Assembly: GCF_028682455.1 (NCBI RefSeq)
Contig: NZ_JANHLD010000002.1
Span: forward strand, 434,001 to 498,000
Direction of reading: 5' to 3'
Origin: Pseudomonas putida
GTDB taxonomy: Bacteria; Pseudomonadota; Gammaproteobacteria; Pseudomonadales; Pseudomonadaceae
DNA length: 64,000 bases
The position numbers were made by a program, and so were the translations under genes. Shown in pieces: positions 8,717 through 18,200 of the stretch (its first letter is position 1; every line of letters begins with the position of its first letter). Under the pieces are notes generated by a model. It saw nothing but the letters and a program-made list of their open reading frames with translations. It was not told where the DNA came from and searched no databases.

Positions 8717-9701
8717 CAAAATGGGCGACATCGTTGTAGCCGTGGGTGGAGGCGTGGCCCGGAGTCACCAGCGAGTCGATGAAGGCTTCGTCTTCGGCGC
8801 TGATCTTCACCTGCAACGCACCGCTGTAGGTGTCCCATTGGGCTTGGGTGCGCGGGCCGACGATGGCCGAGCTGACCAGCTGGTTGTTGAGCACCCAGGC
8901 AATGGCGAACTCGACCATGCCCACGCCTTTTTCCTGGGTGTAGGCGTGGATCTTCTGGGCGATGGCCAGCGACTCGGGCCGCCATTCGGTTTCCAGGATG
9001 CGCTTGTCTTGGCGACCTGCACGGCTGTTGGCGTCCGGCACGCTGTCGGGCGCGTACTTGCCGCTCAGAACGCCCCGGGCCAGGGGGCTGAAGGGCACGA
9101 TGCCGAGGCCGTGGAAGGCGGCCGCCTGCAACTGCTCGGGCTCGGCCTGGCGGTTGACGATGTTGTACAGCGGCTGGCTGACCACCGGCTTGGCGACCCC
9201 CAGGCGCTCGGCCACATTGCAGATCTCGGCGATGCGCCAGCCGCGGAAATTCGAGACGCCCCAGTGGCGGATCTTGCCCTGGCGCAGCAGGTCGCCGATG
9301 GCGGTGACGGTGACTTCCAGCGGGGTGCCGTGGTCTTCACGGTGCAGGTAATAGATATCCAGGTAGTCGGTGCCCAGGCGCGTCAGGCTCGCCTCGATAG
9401 CGTTGAACAGGTGCTTGCGGTTGAGGCCGGTGCGGTTGGGGATACCCTCGGTTGCACCGAAGCCGACTTTACTGGCCAGTATCCAGTCATGACGGTTGCG
9501 GGCGATCGCCTCACCGACGATTTCCTCGCTGCGCCCGCCGTTGTAGACGTCGGCGGTGTCGATGAAATTGATGCCCTGGTCCCAGGCCTTGTCGATGATA
9601 TGCAGCGAATCGTCGGTGCTGGTCTGTTCGCCGAACATCATGCTGCCCAGGGTCAGGGCAGACACCTGCAGGCCGCTGCGGCCCAGTGGACGGTAGATCA
9701 T
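8694..9701 (-). CDS. Aldo/keto reductase
   Basis: A 335-residue NADPH-dependent oxidoreductase with the (beta/alpha)8 barrel signature. The catalytic tetrad is visible as Asp48 and Tyr53 (FIDTADVY), Lys78 (ASKVG) and His120 (YYLHRED). The cofactor-binding end includes SSAIVGPRTQAQW. It belongs to the YajO/Kv-beta-like group that reduces aldehydes and ketones. Its 3' end overlaps the nahK 3' end by 23 bp on the opposite strand, so the two are convergent. Nothing nearby identifies a specific substrate. Confidence 0.85.
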   Translation of the reverse strand: MIYRPLGRSGLQVSALTLGSMMFGEQTSTDDSLHIIDKAWDQGINFIDTADVYNGGRSEEIVGEAIARNRHDWILASKVGFGATEGIPNRTGLNRKHLFNAIEASLTRLGTDYLDIYYLHREDHGTPLEVTVTAIGDLLRQGKIRHWGVSNFRGWRIAEICNVAERLGVAKPVVSQPLYNIVNRQAEPEQLQAAAFHGLGIVPFSPLARGVLSGKYAPDSVPDANSRAGRQDKRILETEWRPESLAIAQKIHAYTQEKGVGMVEFAIAWVLNNQLVSSAIVGPRTQAQWDTYSGALQVKISAEDEAFIDSLVTPGHASTHGYNDVAHFVSGRLPR

Positions 9702-9769
9702 GATCGCGTATCCCTTGGCGGTATCGATCCGATCTCTTTTACACAGGTATGGCAGTGATTAAAAGCCAT

Positions 9770-9861
9770 GTAGGAGCGGACTCGCCCCACGATCGGTACA
9801 CCAGGTATCAGCCAATTTGCTGGATGTACCGGTCTATTCGCGGGGCAAGCCCACTCCTACA
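9770..9861. repeat. REP-type inverted repeat pair
   Basis: GTAGGAGCGGACTCGCC at 9770 faces GGGGCAAGCCCACTCCTAC ending at 9860, with inner GGTACA / TGTACC arms also able to pair. It fills the gap between the aldo/keto reductase promoter and the end of the MFS gene. Confidence 0.75.
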
Positions 9862-9866
9862 TGCCG

Positions 9867-11201
9867 TCAGCGGGCTTGTTCGGCTGCGGTAGCGCTCGTG
9901 CGCGCTCGCGAGACGCGCAACGCCACCAGGCTACCCACCACGATCAACCCCGCCAGCGAGTACAATGCCGCATCGGTCGAGCCGGTCTGGTCCTTGATGA
10001 AGCCCACCAGGTAAGGGCTCAGGAAGCCGGCCATCTGGCCTACCGAGTTGATGATCGCCAGGCCCGCCACCGCAGTCCCGGCGCTGAGCAGGGCGGTAGG
10101 CATCGGCCAGAACATCGGCAGGCCGGTGAGGGCGCCCATAGTGGCGATGCTCAGGCCGACGATGGCGATGGCCGGGCTGTGGGCGAAGTTGACTGCAATC
10201 AGCAAGCCTGCGGCGCCCATCAGCATCGGCACCACCAAGTGCCAGCGACGCTCGTTGCGCAAGTCTGCCGAACGGCCCACCAGCAGCATGAATACCCCGG
10301 CCAGCAAGTAGGGAATGGCGCTCAACCAGCCGATCAGCAGGGCATCGCTGAAGCCCAGGCTCTTGATGATCGAAGGCAGCCAGAAGTTGATCGCATACAC
10401 GCCGCTCTGGATGCAGAAATAAATGAAGCCGAAGGTCCAGATCAGCGGGTTGGTGAATACCGACAGTACGCTTTCGCTGGTGGTCACCGGTTTGCTGGCG
10501 GCATCGATCGCCAGGTCATGCTTGATCATCTCGCGCTCGGCCGGGCTCAGCCATTTGGCCGTGGCATAGCCATCGCTGAGCAAGAAAACCGCCATGAAGC
10601 CCAGCAGCACGGTCGGCAGGCCCTGGATCAGGAACATCCACTGCCAGCCCGCCAGGCCATGCTGGCCGGCGGCGAAGTGGTTGAGGATCCAGCCGGAGAA
10701 CGGCCCGCCCAACAGCCCGGAGACCGGGATCGCCGACATGAACAGGGCCATGATCCGCCCACGGCGGGTGGCCGGGAACCAGCGCGAGAGGTACAGCACG
10801 ATGCCGGGGAAGAAGCCCGCTTCTGCCGCACCGGTAAACAGGCGCAGCACGTAGAACTCCATGGGCGTGGTGACGAACAACAGGCACGTCGACAACGTGC
10901 CCCAGGCGATCATCATCAGCGCGATCCAGCGCCGCGGGCCGAAGCGGTTGAGCGCCAGGTTGCTGGGCAGGCCGCACAGCACGTAGCCGATGAAGAAGAT
11001 ACCGGCGCCGAGGCCATAAATGGTTTCACTGAACTTCAGCGCGTCGAGCATCTGCAATTTGGCAAAGCCAACGTTGACCCGGTCCAGGTAGTTGAACAGG
11101 TAGCAGATGAAAATGAACGGAATCAGCCGCAGGGTGATGCGCCGATACAGCGCATTGCGGGTGTCGTCTTGGCCTTGGTCAGGGGCAGGGCTGTATGACA
11201 T
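9867..11201 (-). CDS. MFS transporter, anion:cation symporter type (sugar diacid / glycerate-like)
   Basis: A 444-residue protein with about 12 membrane segments. The family loop motif between TM2 and TM3 is LNRFGPRRWIALM, and TM1 carries FNYLDRVNVGFAKL, typical of the ACS family (glucarate, galactarate, phthalate and tartrate permeases). The start ATG at 11201 follows GAGAGCAAATC, a usable ribosome site. It is transcribed divergently from a CdaR-type sugar-diacid regulator, and a glycerate kinase follows that regulator. Together these suggest uptake of a sugar diacid, glycerate or tartrate-like acid. Confidence 0.8.
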   Translation of the reverse strand: MSYSPAPDQGQDDTRNALYRRITLRLIPFIFICYLFNYLDRVNVGFAKLQMLDALKFSETIYGLGAGIFFIGYVLCGLPSNLALNRFGPRRWIALMMIAWGTLSTCLLFVTTPMEFYVLRLFTGAAEAGFFPGIVLYLSRWFPATRRGRIMALFMSAIPVSGLLGGPFSGWILNHFAAGQHGLAGWQWMFLIQGLPTVLLGFMAVFLLSDGYATAKWLSPAEREMIKHDLAIDAASKPVTTSESVLSVFTNPLIWTFGFIYFCIQSGVYAINFWLPSIIKSLGFSDALLIGWLSAIPYLLAGVFMLLVGRSADLRNERRWHLVVPMLMGAAGLLIAVNFAHSPAIAIVGLSIATMGALTGLPMFWPMPTALLSAGTAVAGLAIINSVGQMAGFLSPYLVGFIKDQTGSTDAALYSLAGLIVVGSLVALRVSRARTSATAAEQAR

Positions 11202-11280
11202 GATTTGCTCTCTGTTGTTATGTTTATCGCAGCAGCCTTCGTCGAGGCGGCCTGCGATGAGTCTCGGTGAGCGGACCGTG

Positions 11281-11303
11281 GCTGTCTTTGTGCTTTTGCA
11301 CAG
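11281..11303. promoter_or_regulatory. Candidate CdaR operator (GTGC-TTTT-GCAC) between MFS and regulator genes
   Basis: GCTGTCTTTGTGC at 11281-11293 continues into the inverted repeat GTGCTTTTGCAC. The same 13-bp block with one change (GCTGCCTTTGTGC) recurs at 12487-12499, upstream of the glycerate kinase. Location in the divergent region and in front of the second gene of the module supports a shared regulator site. Confidence 0.4.
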
Positions 11304-11360
11304 CATTTTCAGCGGCCTGCTGTGCCGCGGACCAATCATTGCGACAACAAGGATCCTCCC

Positions 11361-12461
11361 ATGTTCGAACTGGACCATGACCTGGCGCAAGATATCGTCG
11401 ATCGGGCGATGGCCATTTTGCCCTGCAACGTCAACGTCATGGACAGCCAGGGCCTGATTCTGGGCAGTGGCGAGCCGGAGCGTATCAACACCCGGCATGA
11501 AGGGGCGCAGCTGGTATTGGCCAATGGCCGGATCGTCGAGCTGGATGTCGAAGCCGCCAAGTGCCTGAAGGGTGTTCAGCCGGGGGTCAACCTGCCGCTG
11601 CTGCTCGATGGTCGGCTGATCGGCGTGCTCGGCCTGACCGGCGACCCGCAACAGTTGCGCACCTACGCCGAACTGGTACGCATGACTGCCGAAATGCTCC
11701 TGGCCCAACGACACCTGCAAGTCGAGCAGCAATGGCGACGGCAACGCTGCGATGATTTGCTGGCGTTGCTGCTGGGCGGTACCGGAGACTCGCCACGGCT
11801 GGTGGATGAAGCCCGGCAACTGGGACTCAAGCCACAGTTGCCGCGCATTCCCTGCCTGTTCGAACTGGCGACCGGCCCCGGTGCCGAGACGCTGGCCAGC
11901 TGGTTGATGAGCCGCTACCCGGACAGCTGGTGCGTCAGCCCGGCCCGCCAATCGCTGCTCTGGTGCAGGCCTGCCAGCGTGGCCCTGGACGAGTCGCGCT
12001 TGCTGGAAAAACTGCAGCGTCATGGTTGGGATGTGCAGCGCCTGGCCTGTGGCGGCGCGGCGCACAGCCCGGAACAACTGCGCCGGGGCTACCGCCGGGT
12101 CCGCGACCTGCAAGCCTACGGGCGCGAGGTGTTGCCCGCCGAGCGCATCCTGACCCTGTCGCGCTATCGCCTGCCGGCGCTGCTGTGGCGCCATCGCAAC
12201 GACGACACCCTGGATGAACTGCTTGAACCGTTGCAACGCATTCGCGCCAAGGACAACAGCGGCCAATTGCTGGCAACCTTGCGTGCCTGGTGCAACCACG
12301 ATGGCCAGAGCCAGGCCTGCGCCGATGCCCTGGGCATCCACCGCAACAGCCTGCGCTATCGCCTGGAGCGTATCGCCGAGCTGAGCGAGGTCGATCCGCT
12401 GCGCCTCGAGGGGCTGCTCAGCCTGTACCTTGGCCTGCAATTGCTGCCCGCCGACAGCTGA
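11361..12461 (+). CDS. cdaR: CdaR-family sugar diacid regulator
   Basis: This 366-residue protein has the sugar-diacid recognition domain at the N-terminus (MFELDHDLAQDIVDRAMAIL, then INTRHEGAQLVL and GLTGDPQQLRTYAELVRMTAEMLL) and the PucR-type helix-turn-helix at the C-terminus (ADALGIHRNSLRYRLERIAEL). Such proteins activate sugar-acid and glycerate uptake and catabolic genes. The ATG at 11361 aligns with the conserved start of the family. It lies between a divergent MFS gene and a co-directional glycerate kinase, its likely targets. Confidence 0.85.
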   Translation: MFELDHDLAQDIVDRAMAILPCNVNVMDSQGLILGSGEPERINTRHEGAQLVLANGRIVELDVEAAKCLKGVQPGVNLPLLLDGRLIGVLGLTGDPQQLRTYAELVRMTAEMLLAQRHLQVEQQWRRQRCDDLLALLLGGTGDSPRLVDEARQLGLKPQLPRIPCLFELATGPGAETLASWLMSRYPDSWCVSPARQSLLWCRPASVALDESRLLEKLQRHGWDVQRLACGGAAHSPEQLRRGYRRVRDLQAYGREVLPAERILTLSRYRLPALLWRHRNDDTLDELLEPLQRIRAKDNSGQLLATLRAWCNHDGQSQACADALGIHRNSLRYRLERIAELSEVDPLRLEGLLSLYLGLQLLPADS

Positions 12462-12486
12462 TTGGCGAAGTGACCAAAGCTTGATC

Positions 12487-12499
12487 GCTGCCTTTGTGC
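12487..12499. promoter_or_regulatory. Second copy of the GCTGYCTTTGTGC motif
   Basis: GCTGCCTTTGTGC lies 66 bp upstream of the glycerate kinase start, just after the regulator stop. It matches 12 of 13 bases of the copy at 11281-11293 in the same orientation. Confidence 0.35.
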
Positions 12500-12564
12500 A
12501 TCCGACCGAGGCTTGCCAGCGGCCCAACTGTCAGCATGCAGCGATCTGGAGCAGGAGAATCACA

Positions 12565-13710
12565 ATGAAAATCGTCATCGCCCCCGACTCGTTCAAGGAC
12601 AGCCTCAGCGCCGAAGGGGTGGCCGATGCCATTGCCCTGGGCCTGGCGCAGGTATGGCCTGGCGCGCAACTGGTGAAGTGCCCGATGGCCGACGGTGGGG
12701 AAGGCACCATGGAGGCCATCGTTGCCGCCTGCGCAGGTGAGCTGCGCAGTGAACAGGTCTGCGGGCCGTTGGCCGAACCGGTGCAGGCCGGCTGGGGCTG
12801 GCTGGCGGACAGCCGCACCGCAATCATCGAGATGGCCCAGGCCAGCGGCCTGCAGTTGCTGGGCCTGGCGCAACGCGATGCCTGCCGCAGCAGCACCTTC
12901 GGTACTGGCCAGTTGATCGGCGCCGCGCTCGACGCCGGCGCCCAGCGGATCATCCTCGCCATCGGCGGCAGCGCCACCAACGATGCCGGCAGCGGCATGC
13001 TGCGCGCGCTGGGGGTGCGGATGTTCGATGCCCAGGGCCAGGAGCTGGCCGAAGGCGGCCTGGCGCTGGCGCACATGGCGTGCCTGGATGCCAGTGGGCT
13101 GGACCCGCGCCTGGCTCGGGTCCAGGTGGAAGTGGCCGCCGACGTCGACAACCCGTTGTGCGGGCCTAACGGTGCATCGGCCATTTTCGGCCCGCAAAAG
13201 GGCGCCAGCGCCGAGCAGGTGCAGGCACTGGACCAGGCCTTGGGGCATTTTGCCGACCATTGCGCGCAGTGGCTGGGACAAGACGTGCGTGACTTCCCTG
13301 GTTGCGGCGCCGCCGGGGGCATGGGCTTTGCCGCCAAGGCCTTCCTGCAGGCGGCGTTCCGCCCGGGCATCGAGGTGGTCGCCGAGCTGGCCGGGTTGGA
13401 GCAGGCGGTGCAGGGCGCGGACCTGGTGATCACCGGCGAGGGGCGTTTCGATGCGCAGACCCTGCGCGGCAAAACGCCGTTCGGTGTTGCCCGTGTGGCG
13501 CGGCGTCACACGGTGCCGGTGGTGGTGATCGCCGGGACTCTCGGTGAAGGCTATGAGCAGCTCTATGCCCACGGCATCGACGCCGCCTTTGCCCTGACCA
13601 GCGGCCCGATGAGCCTTGAGCAGGCCTGCGCCCAGGCGGCGCCGCTACTGCAGGCGCGGGCTCGGGACATCGCCCGCCTGTGGCGCTGCGCGGGCACCCT
13701 TCAAGGCTGA
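12565..13710 (+). CDS. Glycerate kinase, type 1 (GarK/GlxK family)
   Basis: A 381-residue kinase of normal family length. Diagnostic segments are MKIVIAPDSFKDSLSA at the N-terminus, KCPMADGGEGT, AIGGSATNDAGSGM, AADVDNPLCGPNGAS and the C-terminal LVITGEGRFDAQTLRGK. The enzyme phosphorylates D-glycerate to 2-phosphoglycerate, feeding lower glycolysis. AGGAG lies just upstream of the ATG at 12565. It is 103 bp downstream of the CdaR-type regulator and probably under its control. Its 3' end overlaps the convergent copper chaperone gene by 10 bp. Confidence 0.9.
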   Translation: MKIVIAPDSFKDSLSAEGVADAIALGLAQVWPGAQLVKCPMADGGEGTMEAIVAACAGELRSEQVCGPLAEPVQAGWGWLADSRTAIIEMAQASGLQLLGLAQRDACRSSTFGTGQLIGAALDAGAQRIILAIGGSATNDAGSGMLRALGVRMFDAQGQELAEGGLALAHMACLDASGLDPRLARVQVEVAADVDNPLCGPNGASAIFGPQKGASAEQVQALDQALGHFADHCAQWLGQDVRDFPGCGAAGGMGFAAKAFLQAAFRPGIEVVAELAGLEQAVQGADLVITGEGRFDAQTLRGKTPFGVARVARRHTVPVVVIAGTLGEGYEQLYAHGIDAAFALTSGPMSLEQACAQAAPLLQARARDIARLWRCAGTLQG

Positions 13711-14195
13711 GCCATGCCGCCACCGTGACCGGCATGGTCATGGTGGCTGGCCTGGGTATCGGCCGGCTGCACGCTTACCAGCACCTCGACCTTGCCGGCT
13801 TTCTCGAACTCCAGCGTCAGCGGGAACTGTTCGCCGGCTTTGAGCGGCTGCTCCATGCCCGACAACATCACATGGTTGGCACCGGGCTGGAAGGTCACTT
13901 CGCCATGGGCGGGAATCGCCAAGGCCTGGGCGTGTTGCATCGGCATCAGGCCATCGCTGGAAGACTGCGCATGGATCATCGACCTTTGCGCACGCGGGCT
14001 ACTGGCGCCGACCAATTGGTCGGCCTGGCTGCCAGTATTGTGCACGGTGAAGTAGGCCGCGCCACCGGGTAGCCCGGCAGGCAACTCCCGCGACCAGGGT
14101 TGCTCGATCAGCAAATCGCCGGTCCTGTACTCCTGGGCCAGGGCCGGTACGGCGCACAGCATCAGGGCGCTCAGCCCGATCATGCGAATGTTCAT
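13701..14195 (-). CDS. Periplasmic copper chaperone PCuAC
   Basis: This 164-residue protein has a signal peptide (residues 1-22, ending PALAQ) and the PCuAC fold. The copper ligands of the family appear as MIHAQSSSDGLMPMQ and VMLSGMEQPLKAG, the H(M)X10MX21HXM-type arrangement. A His-rich tail (SHHDHAGHGGGM) probably binds a second copper. AAGGAG lies 7 bp before the ATG at 14195. It is the last gene of a three-gene unit with a SCO-cytochrome c fusion and a multicopper oxidase, so it likely delivers copper to one of them. Confidence 0.88.
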   Translation of the reverse strand: MNIRMIGLSALMLCAVPALAQEYRTGDLLIEQPWSRELPAGLPGGAAYFTVHNTGSQADQLVGASSPRAQRSMIHAQSSSDGLMPMQHAQALAIPAHGEVTFQPGANHVMLSGMEQPLKAGEQFPLTLEFEKAGKVEVLVSVQPADTQASHHDHAGHGGGMAQP

Positions 14196-14229
14196 TGCCA
14201 GCTCCTTGTGGTCAGCGGCTTGGTTGGGG

Positions 14230-15210
14230 CTATTGGGCACGTGCCTGCTGAACAGGCTGCAAACGGTCGGTTTCTTCTTCCAGGTAGCCCAGCACGGCAG
14301 CAATCTCCAGCTCGCCCAGGCGCAGGTTGGGCATCGCCAGGCGGTTGTATTGCTCATACAGGGCGATGGCCAGCGGGTCTTTCTCGGCCAGCATCACATC
14401 GGGCTCCTTGAGCCAGCGCTTGAGCCAGGTCGGGTCGCGCTGGCGGTTCACCCCCAGCAGGTCCGGGCCGATGCTGCGCATACCGGCATGCTGGGTGTCG
14501 CCCAGGGTGTGGCAGGAGGAGCAGCGCGTGCGGTAGATCTGCTCGCCGGCGCTGGGCGGGCGTACGGTCGGCGCCTGGGCATGATCGTTGGTCTGGGTGC
14601 TGGCCAGCTTCCAGTTGTGCAGGCTCTTGCCCAGGCGATCGGCCAACACGTAGGGGTTCTCGAACGGCGAGGCTTTCATCCAGCGGCCAGTGGCCTGGTT
14701 GCCGATGATCAGGCTCAGGTTGTGGTCCTTGGTGTTGCCATCGTCCACCCCCTTGATGAACAACCCCAGCGATTGGCGCAACTGGGTGATTTCGTCCTTG
14801 CGGCCGGTGAGGAACTGCCAGCCGGGTCCCACCTGGAATTTTTCGGCGTATTGCCTGAGGGTCTCGGGCGTGTCGGTCTCAGGGTCGATGCTGATCGAAT
14901 AGAAGAACACATCGCGCCCCACACGCTCGCCCAACAGCTTTTGCACCTGGCGCAGGCGTGCGGTTTCCAGGGGGCAGGAATCGGTACAGGAAGTGAAGAT
15001 GAAGTTGATCGCCACCACCCTGTCCTTGATCAGGTCGTCGAAGAAACGCACGGATTGGCCGTCCTGATTGATCAGGGCGGTGTTGGGAAAGTAGTTCTCG
15101 CCCCAGTGTTGCCCGGGATCGCTCTCGGGGGCCTGTGCCCATGCCCACTGCACGCTGCACAGTGTCAGCAGCAACACGCGGCGCAGCGTTGTAGCGATTG
15201 TCCTGCCCAT
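14230..15210 (-). CDS. SCO1/SenC copper protein fused to a cytochrome c domain
   Basis: This 326-residue protein has a signal peptide (1-25, ending WAWAQ). Residues about 35-200 are a thioredoxin-like SCO domain with Cu ligands Cys75 and Cys79 (CTDSCP) and His163 (KDHNLS). Residues 220-315 are a class I cytochrome c domain with haem motif CSSCH (Cys230, Cys233, His234) and axial Met candidate at 293 (LAMPNL). SCO proteins load copper into oxidases; the haem domain could supply electrons to reduce Cu or disulfides. It lies between the multicopper oxidase and PCuAC genes, pointing to maturation of that oxidase rather than a haem-copper terminal oxidase. Confidence 0.88.
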   Translation of the reverse strand: MGRTIATTLRRVLLLTLCSVQWAWAQAPESDPGQHWGENYFPNTALINQDGQSVRFFDDLIKDRVVAINFIFTSCTDSCPLETARLRQVQKLLGERVGRDVFFYSISIDPETDTPETLRQYAEKFQVGPGWQFLTGRKDEITQLRQSLGLFIKGVDDGNTKDHNLSLIIGNQATGRWMKASPFENPYVLADRLGKSLHNWKLASTQTNDHAQAPTVRPPSAGEQIYRTRCSSCHTLGDTQHAGMRSIGPDLLGVNRQRDPTWLKRWLKEPDVMLAEKDPLAIALYEQYNRLAMPNLRLGELEIAAVLGYLEEETDRLQPVQQARAQ

Positions 15211-15228
15211 GTTCTTGGTCTCCTCGAG

Positions 15229-15258
15229 CGCTCCCGCCCGGCGTGCCGAACGGGAGCG
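15229..15258. terminator. Stem-loop between the multicopper oxidase and SCO genes
   Basis: CGCTCCCG at 15229-15236 pairs with CGGGAGCG at 15251-15258, with an inner CGGC/GCCG pairing. No T-run follows on the minus strand, so it may attenuate or protect mRNA rather than terminate fully. Confidence 0.4.
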
Positions 15259-15268
15259 CGGGGCGGTT

Positions 15269-18200
15269 TCAACGTACCGTGACTGGCGCCGTGACAGCCT
15301 TGCCGCTGGCGGGCTTGATCGTCACGGTCGCCGGTTGCGAGGGTGCGCTCCCGGTGGTATTGGCCGATAGCCGCCAGGTGCCGCCGACAAGCACCGATGC
15401 GGTACCCAGGTTCAATGGGCCGTTCACGGTCGCGGCGGTGATGGTCAGGGTGTCGCCGATCTTCAACGCGCTGGTGCCCATCAGGTCCCAGGTGTAGCGG
15501 TCGCCACTGCGAACCGTGGCCTTGGCACTGGTGACCTTGATGTTCTGGTCGACCTCCACAGGCGCCGGTGTGACCGCGACGCTGACCTGGCCCGGCAGCT
15601 TGGAAATGGCGCCGCGGGCATCCTTGACCTTGTATTCGAAGGTCGCGGTGTAGGCGTCGGCAACCGTTGCAGGCGGGGTAAAGGTCACCCGGGTGCCGTC
15701 GGTACCGACACTGCCGGTGCCCGAGTCTGGTTGCTCCAGGCTGACCACCGCCAGTGGCAGGTCACCATCCGGGTCGCTGTCGTTGGCCAGCACGTTGAGG
15801 GTAATCGGCGTGCCGGCCTTGGTGGCGCCACTGTCGTTGACCGCCACGGGCAGTTGGTTGGGCTTGTCGTCATCGGGGCCCTCGGTGTCATCGTCCTTGT
15901 CACGGAACGACGGCAGCGCGGCGGAGGCGATGAATTCGACACCGTCCCAGGTGGGCATGGGCGAAGGCATCAATTGCAGTTGCCCCGGGTGCTCGAGATC
16001 GAAGCGCAGCAGCATGGAGTTGTCTTCGTGCTGGGTGTTGTGGCAATGCTCCATGAAGGTCCCGGCGAACTCGCGAAAGCGAATGGCCATTTCGACTTCC
16101 TCGGAGCTGTCCACCTCGGGGCCTACGCGGTAGAGGTCCTTGCGCGCCCATTTTTCCCATTCAGGCGGCGCCTTGCCGTCGCGGTTGAGGATCACCCCTT
16201 CTTCAAAGTGCACATGCACCGGGTGGCTCCAGCCATTGCCGCCGTTCTTGATTTTCCACACCTCAAGGGTGCCGTCACCGCCGTAGCCGGCATCGGTGGG
16301 GCCGTTGGCCAGTTGCGGGGCGGCGGTAATACGCCGGGGGTCCATGGAGTAGCCGAAGCCGCCGTCGGTCTTGATGGTCCAGGGGGCGGTGTCGGTGCCA
16401 TCGGAGCGACCGAACTCGGAGCTGCGGTGCCGTGCGAGCTTGAGCTTGGCCTGCATGGCTGGGTCGTCGCGCTGGATGGTCAGCGGGATCATGGTTTTGC
16501 CGGCAGGCTTGCCCGGCTTGGCCGGCTCGTAGGCGACCGGGTCCATGCTGGTGTCCTGGCCGCTGTAGGCCTTGACGTTGAGTTGCAGGAACTTGCCCAC
16601 CACCGGGTCGCCATCGCGCCACCGCGGGCCTTTGCTGGTTTGATCGATCACCGCCTTGTACTTCTCGGACAGCACGTCGGCCAGCGACACCGCCTCCTTG
16701 CTCGGGCCCTTGCCGGTGTCATGCTCCATGAGATTGACGAAGAAGATCTTGTCGCCGGCTTTGATCCCGTTCTTGCTGAAGTTGATGATGATGTCGTAGC
16801 GCTCGGCAATGGCCATGGTCGGCAGGATGCCGTTGTCGTCCTTGAGGTCGCCATTGCCATTGAGGTCCATGCTGCCGTCGAATGGAATCGCGTGCTCCAT
16901 GAGGTTGCCGTCGTTGGCGATCATGTGGAACGGCACCCGCACATACGAGACGCCGGAGCCCTGCGGTCCGCGGAACTCGCCGCCGTTGCCCTGGACTTCG
17001 CGCACCACGGCGATCTTCATGTAGCGCGACACCGAGCCATTGAGGATGCGAAAGCGATAGCTGCGCGCGCGCACGTCGAAGTAGGGTTTGTAGAGCCAGT
17101 TGACCATCATCTGGTCACCGATGAAGCCGTCGATGTTGAACGGGTTGAACCACAGCTGGCCGCTCTGATCCCAGGCCTTGTCGGCGAAGGTCAGGTTGAC
17201 GTCATAGTCGCGGTTCCCCCAGGGCAGGGCCGAACCGCTGGGCAGGCGCAGGTTGACGCCGTCCTCGAAGGTCTCGTTGCCGCGATCGATGGCACTGTAG
17301 TAGTTCATCATCGCCGCGTTGCCCTTGTAGACGTTGTGGGCGGTGAAGTCGAGCATGTGGTCGTGGAACCAGTGCGTACTCATGGTCTCGCGCCAGTCGC
17401 CACGAATCTTGATGCTGCCGTTCTCGCAGGTTTTGAGGCCGGGGCTCGAGTCGTTGACCCAGAGTGTTTCCCCGGGAGCGCAGGGGAAGGCTGCGCGGGG
17501 GTCCTTGGCCTCGGTGTTGATGGTGTCGTAGCCGGCCAGTTGCACGGGCCAGCGGTAGTCGTAGTACTGGCCGGGAAAAAAGAACGCGTTGGCGTAGCCG
17601 TCGCTCTCGGCCGGGGAGTGGCCGTTGTGCTCGTGGGTACTGAGGGTGTGCAGGCCGAAACCACCGTTGGCCGCCGGATCGATCGGCAGGCCGTTGTAGT
17701 GGCGCATCAGCACCGGCTGGCCATAGCGCACCATCAGCAGCTTGGGCGGCAGGGTGCCGTCGAAGGTCCACAGGTTCTTGTGGTCCTGGACCGGCATGTT
17801 GGGGTGAAAGCGAATCTCGATGCCCTTGGTAGAGCCCTTGGTAGTGGTGACGCCGGCAGTATTGTTGTAGAGGCCATCAGGGCCGAACTCGCCTTTGCTG
17901 TAGCCGTGCATCTGCTTGCTGTCGCGCAGGCCGCGGTTCACCCGTGCGCCAATTTGCGCCGTCTTCACCGATGCCTGCGGGTAGAACTCGTTCCAGCGTT
18001 GGTGCGACCAACCTTTTCCTGGTGGCCGCCCTTCGGCAGGCGAACCGACCGGCTGGCGGTTGAGGAAGGTTTCGATCTGCGCTTTCCAGGGGTTGCGGTC
18101 CAGCACGTTGGAGTACTGGGTCGGGAAAGGGTACAGCCCCGGCTGGCGCAGGAACGCTTCCAGCGCAGGGCTTGCAGGCCCGCTGCGGGCAACGCTGTTG

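Noticed and set aside
11202..12527. Upstream extension of the MFS gene frame through the CdaR-type gene
   Set aside because: The extension is Gln/Ala-rich and antisense to a real regulator. The MFS family start fits the ATG at 11201.
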